Assembly (NCBI GenBank): GCA_900299555.1
Contig: OODV01000082.1
Span: 1 to 38,635 of the forward strand
DNA: 38,635 nucleotides
Origin: an uncultured Endozoicomonas sp.
GTDB lineage: Bacteria > Pseudomonadota > Gammaproteobacteria > Pseudomonadales > Endozoicomonadaceae
Direction of reading: 5' to 3'
Shown here: positions 34,267-38,635 of the stretch, piece after piece
How the letters are laid out: every line of letters starts with the position of its first letter
Numbering within the stretch: position 1 is the stretch's first letter
Made by a program: the position numbers and the translations under genes
Notes under the pieces: model-generated
Seen by the model: the letters and a program-made list of their open reading frames with translations, nothing else
Database searches by the model: none
What the model was told of the DNA's origin: nothing

Positions 34267-34491
34267 ACGTCCTTCTCCGGCAAGAATTACCAGCTCTATG
34301 TGGGCAACTTTCTCTCAGCCTGTGCCAGAAAGGGGGCGACTTTTCACAAGGTGCTGACAGAACTCCAGAAAAGCTATATCTGGAACGATATTGCACTCCA
34401 CTATGAAAACAACGATACGACTGAGCACCAGTTGATCGAACGAATGAGGGAGTCGTATCAGGAAAGGTTGTTGCTGGGGTGTAGCATCTAA
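34255..34491 (+). other. Unidentified ORF fragment abutting the integrase remnant
   Basis: A rightward frame of about 78 residues begins roughly where the integrase similarity ends: KKATSFSGKNYQLYVGNFLS...KVLTELQKSYIWNDIALHYENN...RESYQERLLLGCSI. An ATG further left at 34171 is in frame but its codons are antisense to the integrase, so the true start is probably lost. The composition looks like real protein and not shadow sequence, but no family was recognised. It may be the tail of an island gene joined by deletion. Confidence 0.35.
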
Positions 34492-34590
34492 TCAGTAAGC
34501 CTTGAAAATTGCTCCTCGGTAACTGCTCCTGCGTTACTCTACCTCCTGCATCCATGCAGTCGTGCATTTTCAGGATACATTACATCCCTG

Positions 34591-34614
34591 TAAATAAGAG
34601 GGGATAACCCCTCT
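34591..34614 (-). terminator. hairpin terminator after the small coiled protein gene
   Basis: AGAGGGG (34597-34603) and CCCCTCT (34608-34614) form a perfect 7-bp stem with a 4-base loop. On the minus strand it is followed by TATTTACA. It lies 3 bp beyond the stop codon at 34618. Confidence 0.65.
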
Positions 34615-34617
34615 GAG

Positions 34618-34836
34618 TTATTTCTTGGTGGACTTCGGCTTATCGTCGTGCAGTTTGAGAACTGAGTCGAGGATATCCTTGATGGCCACCAGTTCTTCCA
34701 CTTCTGAGTTATAGCTCTCTCGGATCACTTTGGTTGTGTATTGAGATAGGTTGGCGATCTCCTGTCTTTTGGTTTCCAGCTGGTTTTTGGTCAAGTGAAT
34801 CAGTGTGCAGAGCATAGAGTTAGTGAGTGTTTCCAT
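34618..34836 (-). CDS. Small helical protein, unknown function
   Basis: A 72-residue protein starting at an ATG preceded by AGAGGT, a strong ribosome-binding site about 8 bases upstream, and followed by a terminator; these support a real gene. The sequence is mostly helical and charged: LTNSMLCTLIHLTKNQLETKRQEIANLSQ, then SEVEELVAIKDILDSVLKLHDD and a lysine-rich tail. A coiled-coil dimer is likely. It has no signal peptide or membrane segment, and no family was recognised. It sits among integrase and transposase remnants, so a mobile-element origin is plausible. Confidence 0.6.
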   Translation of the reverse strand: METLTNSMLCTLIHLTKNQLETKRQEIANLSQYTTKVIRESYNSEVEELVAIKDILDSVLKLHDDKPKSTKK

Positions 34837-35440
34837 GATGTGTTACCTCTTTTTTTGAATGTAATTTGTCCAGGAACAGCAGGAGGACGGGGCAAAAAAA
34901 TGTTTTGTCCACAGGGCAACAGATTTTTTTGAGTAAGTACGATGTTGTTCAAAATTACGGCAATTCAAAAAAGGGGTATGACAGTGACATGGAAATGACT
35001 ACCTAAACATCTCTGCTAAGGCTGATCCAGTCAGATCAAAGCTGGAAGAAAAGATACTGAGAGAGTCTACTTATCCATATTGATGCAGAGAGCTGAGGCA
35101 CTGAGAAGGCCGAGGATAGCTGTGTATAACTGGATAGGTAGATCCACTGTAGTGGACGCAGGAAAAAGTGATAAGAAGCAATATAAAGACAGTCAGAGCG
35201 ATGGTACTATTTTCAACTTATGAAATTACACATTATATGTCGTACAAAAAGAGCGTTATCTGACTATTCCTGAAAATGTCTGGACGGGCGGTAGCGTGGG
35301 TTTTAGAAAAGCTACTTCATCGTACAAACTTCAAGTGAAGATTGTGAGAAATAGCTTAAATTTTCATTTTGCACAATGAAAGACCTGACCCTGATTTTCT
35401 TCATCCAAAAAAATGCCCTGAAATTCCTGATTTCCGACTC
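34837..35440. other. gene-poor region in the ssrA-linked accessory segment
   Basis: About 600 bp with no coding sequence that can be supported and no clear repeats. Short ORFs here lack ribosome-binding sites and recognisable motifs. It is AT-rich compared with the core region. Confidence 0.45.
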
Positions 35441-35558
35441 TCATTTCTGGACTGTCCCTGAGTGTTCCTCCTGATTGATCAGCTGAAATCTCTGCAAAAT
35501 CCCAGTTTCTTCCTGTGTTTCTCTGCAAACCCTGATTCCAGGCGGAGTGAGGGCGTGA

Positions 35559-36721
35559 ATCAGGCAACGGGTTTCGCTAACGCTAACGCCATTCGGTGTT
35601 TGTGCAGTTCCTGTTTCGGTTTTCCCTGCGTGATGCCGGTAAAGAGCATCCGGGCCTTGCAGAGCAGGCACTGCCGGATATCCATTCCAAAGGTATTTTT
35701 CAGAAGATCCGGGAAGGTGAGTTTCAGGGCATTGCGTCTGGGCTGATTGAGCAGGTTGTAGACGGTCGGGAGTAGAGTATTGCGAACCCGGTTGGCCAGG
35801 AAGCCGTAGTAACGGATCATGCGAAATAATGTGCTGGGTCAGCGTTTCAATGAATTCCTCGGCCTCACAGCTCATCTGGCGATAGCTTTTGGTTTTATGA
35901 TCCAGGTAATTGAATACCACGGTCTTTCCATCGTAATGGTGAAGTCTGGACATGGATAACGGTGGTCGTTTGATGTAACGCCCCAGGTATTTGATGGTGT
36001 TCAGCGGGGTTTTGGTGGCTTTGGCAAAATGGACGATCCAGGGTTTTTCATACTGCTGGCTGAGGAAAGGGTTGAAGTCATCCGGTGTCGGATCGGCATT
36101 ACCCAGATGCAGCGGTAATTTCAGTTCGCCCTTTTTGAACGCCTCCCGGAGCAGTGTGATCACCCCGTAGCGCCACTGCTTCATGATGGGCTCTCTGGCA
36201 AAGTAGACTGACTTCCATTGGGTGTTGTTGTCGAACAGGCCGCCACGGGTGACTGAGAGGTGGATATGGACATTCCAGTTCAGTCCCCGGCCAAAGGTAT
36301 GGATGGCTGTGAAAATGCCCGGCGTGATGCCTTTCTTTCTGGCCATGACCTGCAGTGGCTTTGCTGCCAGGGCACTGAGCTTCCCAAGCAAGTGCCGGTT
36401 GATCTTAAACAACGGCCAGAGCTCGGAAGGCATGGTGAAGGTGATGTGTTGCCACTGCGTGTCGGGCAGGATCACTTTTTGCTGCTCAATCCACTGGTCG
36501 GTGAGCTTCTTGCCACAGGTGTTGCAGAAACGGGACTTGCAGCCAAAACAGATCCGTTGTTCGTGGGTACATTCCCGGTTACTGCACTGCCAGGTGGCGT
36601 AGCCCATGATAAAGCGGCTGCAGGCCAGTACCTGACTGACGCTTTCTATGACCACGGGGCGCAGCTGGGCTTCATGTTTGTGCAGGTAGCGGGCCCAGAG
36701 CTTACCGGTTAGCAGGAGCAT
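35559..36721 (-). pseudogene. IS91-family transposase, frameshifted
   Basis: The leftward frame from 36721 matches an IS91-type HUH transposase. An N-terminal cysteine-rich zinc region has CSNRECTHEQRICFGCKSRFCNTCGKK. The HUH motif is in NVHIHLSVTRGG and the catalytic tyrosine region in IKYLGRYIKRPP. Near 35820-35835 the frame breaks: TQHI should continue into FRMIRYYGFLANRVRNTLLPTVYNLL, but that tail (35560-35820) is in another frame, apparently after loss of roughly ten bases. All recognisable domains are otherwise present, so this is a recent inactivation. The element ends (oriIS, terIS) were not identified with confidence. Confidence 0.8.
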
Positions 36722-37005
36722 TTTAAGAGGTGAGGGAGTGCGAACAGTGGTGACTCTGCAGAGATGATGATCGGGCTATTTTGCAGGAATGGCTGCGGGT
36801 ATTGTATTCGTATCCTTACGAATCCGTTGGCTGAAAGCCCTTCATTGTGCACGGGCTAAAAGCCGCCGCGAAGCGGCCTACCTTGGGTAAGCTAAAGCAC
36901 TACAGAAGAATTGCAACCCGATTTGAGAAGAAAGCCGTCAATTACATGGGAATGCTGGCTTTGGCGGCTCTAATGCTGTGGTTGCGATGATTATGTCAAC
37001 AGGGC
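36722..37005. other. region between IS91 remnant and repeat-protein gene
   Basis: Non-coding. It contains a GC-rich inverted repeat AGCCGCCGCGAAGCGGCC around 36860-36880, with GCCGC/GCGGC arms, which may belong to an IS91 end or be the 3' hairpin of an older gene. Nothing else was recognised. Confidence 0.4.
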
Positions 37006-38388
37006 CTAGATGTATGGATTAGCGCCAATCTCAATCCACCTTTCTACAGAATTGAAGTCATTTACATTTAATCTCGCCTGAAGGCCTATTGCCAATATCT
37101 CCGGTGTACTGATGGCACCCAGCTTGATCCACCTCTTTGCACTCAATGGAGAGTTGTTGTTTAATGCCGACTGCAGGCCTGCTGTCAGTCTCTCTATGGT
37201 TGGGGCGGGAGCTCCAAGCTTGATCCACTTATCTACACTAAATGGATCATTTGCATTTAATGCCGCCTGCAGACCTGCTGTCAGTCTCTCCGTGGTTGGG
37301 GCGGGAGCGCCTAGCTTGATCCACTTATCTACATCGGAGGGCTTATTTTCGTTGAATGCTGCCTGCAGGCCTATTGCCAATATCTCCGGTGTACTGATGG
37401 CACCGAGCTTGATCCACCTCTTTGCACTAGTGGGATTATTTTCGTTTAAAGCCGTCTGCAGACCTGCTGTCAGTCTCTCCGTGGTTGGGGCGGGAGCGCC
37501 AAGCTTGATCCAATGATCTACCAAGAACGGATTATTTTCGTTCAATGCTGCCTGCAGGCCTATTGACGATATCTCAACAGTACAGCAAGCTCCCAGCTCA
37601 ATCCACATATCTACATTAAAAATATCATTTTCGTTAAATGCTGCCTGCAGGCCTGCAGCCAATATCTCCGGAGTAATGATGGCTTGCAGATCGAACCACA
37701 CCGATCCTCTGCTGAAATTACTTCCAGTTAACACCGCCTGCAGGCCTGTTGCCAATATCTCCGGAGTGATGTTGGCACCAAGCTTTATCCACATTTTTGC
37801 ACTATAGGGATCATTTTCGTTTAATGCCGCCTGCAGGCCTGCTGTCAGTCTCTCCGTAGTTGGGGCGGGAGCGCCAAGCTCGAGCCACTGATCTACATTG
37901 AAAGGATTATTTGCATGTAATGCCGTCTGCAAGCCTGCTGTCAGTCTCTCTGTGGTTGGGGCGGGAGCGCCAAGCTCGAGCCATCTCTTTGCCTGGCAAA
38001 GATTATTTGTGTTTAATGCCGCCTGCAGACCTGCTGTCAGTCTCTCCGTGGTTGGGGCGGGAGCGCCAAGCTCTACCCACATCTTTGCCTTATAAAGGCA
38101 ATTATTATTTAATGCTGCCTGCAGCCCTACATTTTTATAATATTCATTAGGTTCATTTTCTATGATTCTAATTACTTGTATTGGAATGTTATTAGGATTA
38201 TAAATATTTTTTGCATTTATAATAACTTTTATTGAAAGACTCTGAAGAGATCTTAATCGATAATTATCGGCCTTTGATAGAATGGAAAAGTGATTTGGTT
38301 GATTGTTTTTTGCTGATTTTTTTAAATTCTCATCTATTGAAGTATTGTTAATTTTAATGATTGGTTGATTATATTTTAATATATTCAT
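37006..38388 (-). CDS. Tandem 31/32-residue helical-repeat protein, unknown function
   Basis: A 460-residue protein. Residues 1-87 are lysine/asparagine-rich and AT-rich at DNA level. Residues 88-460 are eleven full repeats and one partial repeat, each starting GLQ and reading GLQAALNxNxxxxVDKWIKLGA. Two linker types occur: PAPTTERLTA (32-residue units 1, 2, 3, 7, 9, 10) and xxTPEILAx (31-residue units 4, 5, 8, 11; unit 6 is divergent). Each unit probably forms two short helices and a loop, resembling degenerate ankyrin or Sel1-like solenoids, but it does not match either consensus cleanly. No signal peptide or membrane segment is visible. The ATG at 38388 has a weak GAG upstream. A protein-binding or host-directed role, such as a secreted effector, is possible but unproven. 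Confidence 0.8.
   Translation of the reverse strand: MNILKYNQPIIKINNTSIDENLKKSAKNNQPNHFSILSKADNYRLRSLQSLSIKVIINAKNIYNPNNIPIQVIRIIENEPNEYYKNVGLQAALNNNCLYKAKMWVELGAPAPTTERLTAGLQAALNTNNLCQAKRWLELGAPAPTTERLTAGLQTALHANNPFNVDQWLELGAPAPTTERLTAGLQAALNENDPYSAKMWIKLGANITPEILATGLQAVLTGSNFSRGSVWFDLQAIITPEILAAGLQAAFNENDIFNVDMWIELGACCTVEISSIGLQAALNENNPFLVDHWIKLGAPAPTTERLTAGLQTALNENNPTSAKRWIKLGAISTPEILAIGLQAAFNENKPSDVDKWIKLGAPAPTTERLTAGLQAALNANDPFSVDKWIKLGAPAPTIERLTAGLQSALNNNSPLSAKRWIKLGAISTPEILAIGLQARLNVNDFNSVERWIEIGANPYI
37009..38127. repeat. 93/96-bp coding tandem repeats
   Basis: The DNA behind the repeat protein is a tandem array of 93- and 96-bp units. The segment encoding PAPTTERLTA (GTCAGTCTCTCCGTGGTTGG on the plus strand) recurs almost identically at six places, while other unit parts differ. 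This shows recent duplication or gene conversion inside the gene. Confidence 0.85.
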
Positions 38389-38635
38389 AAGGTACTCATT
38401 TCTCAGCTTTAGAGCTTAGGTATTACGGACGTTTGAGAAGTTTATTTCTGAAATTAATAAAGCATTTCCAGTGTAACTTCTGAACTGGCCAATTCTCTTA
38501 TATTACCGACTCTACAAGCAGTCTATGCTGCTCTGGGTTTCGAGCTTAATGTTCGTTCGTGCTGGTTATTTGAAATCAGTTCTAATTTTTGCTCATATCG
38601 GTTCCAGCAGCCACGAATCGTGAACCGGGGAATAA
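38389..38635. other. upstream region of the repeat protein and window end
   Basis: No gene is firmly supported. On the minus strand a frame open from the window edge reads FTIRGCWNRYEQKLELISNN and stops at 38523-38525. It could be the tail of a gene beyond the window, but 36 residues are too few to tell. The promoter of the repeat-protein gene should lie in 38389-38520; no clear hexamers were assigned. Confidence 0.35.

Noticed and set aside
37112-38150. Rightward repeated frames (AGAPSLIHLS...) opposite the repeat protein, or a CRISPR-like array
   Set aside because: The periodicity of 93/96 bp equals whole codons of the leftward protein, units are adjacent with no unique spacers, and the rightward frames are broken by stops. 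This is a coding tandem repeat, not CRISPR.
33634-38635. A second attachment site (direct repeat of the tmRNA 3' end) inside the window
   Set aside because: No other occurrence of the GCCTCCACCA end or the T-arm sequence was seen downstream by eye, so no att pair is claimed.

Overview
The window looks like chromosomal DNA of a marine gammaproteobacterium. The block grpE-dnaK-dnaJ, recN, fur, bamE, ratA-rnfH, smpB, ssrA is a typical gammaproteobacterial housekeeping cluster. The protein sequences, the many decayed insertion sequences, a SET-domain protein and a helical-repeat protein fit an Oceanospirillales host such as Endozoicomonas. That genus assignment is inference from general resemblance, not from a search.

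Layout. (1) 1-472: a nonsense-mutated DEDD-type 3'-5' exonuclease. (2) 685-7189: a histidine utilisation locus. A fused HutI-HutG enzyme runs leftward and hutC-hutU-hutH run rightward from a shared intergenic region carrying a perfect HutC-type palindrome. HutH, HutU, HutI and HutG together convert histidine to glutamate and formamide. (3) 7200-9345: an IS630-like remnant and a short CstA-family transporter. (4) 9345-12480: a decaying imelysin/DUF1513/di-heme oxidoreductase operon in which only the imelysin lipoprotein is intact. (5) 12602-16356: a CNNM/CBS membrane protein, a small SET-domain protein, and a secreted eight-haem cytochrome with C-terminal TPRs. (6) 16377-16535: a hairpin MITE-like element with 15-bp perfect terminal inverted repeats. 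(7) 16542-22166: a CitAB/DcuSR-type two-component system divergent from tctC-tctB-tctA, a tripartite tricarboxylate transporter. (8) 22289-22630: a GNAT acetyltransferase that appears truncated.

(9) 22705-33246 is the conserved core: dnaJ, dnaK and grpE leftward with two good sigma32 promoters; recN rightward with a LexA box; fur leftward; bamE rightward; ratA-rnfH leftward; an NSS sodium symporter leftward; smpB rightward. (10) 33634-34000 is ssrA (tmRNA) with an unusual 12-residue tag, ending in a strong terminator. (11) 34039-38635 is accessory DNA downstream of ssrA: an integrase C-terminal remnant facing ssrA, an unidentified ORF fragment, a small coiled protein gene, a frameshifted IS91-family transposase, and a 460-residue protein made of eleven and a half 31/32-residue repeats.

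No defence or wholly new multi-gene system is evident. The most distinctive items are the tandem-repeat protein, the HutI-HutG fusion, the tmRNA tag, the hairpin MITE and the eight-haem TPR cytochrome.
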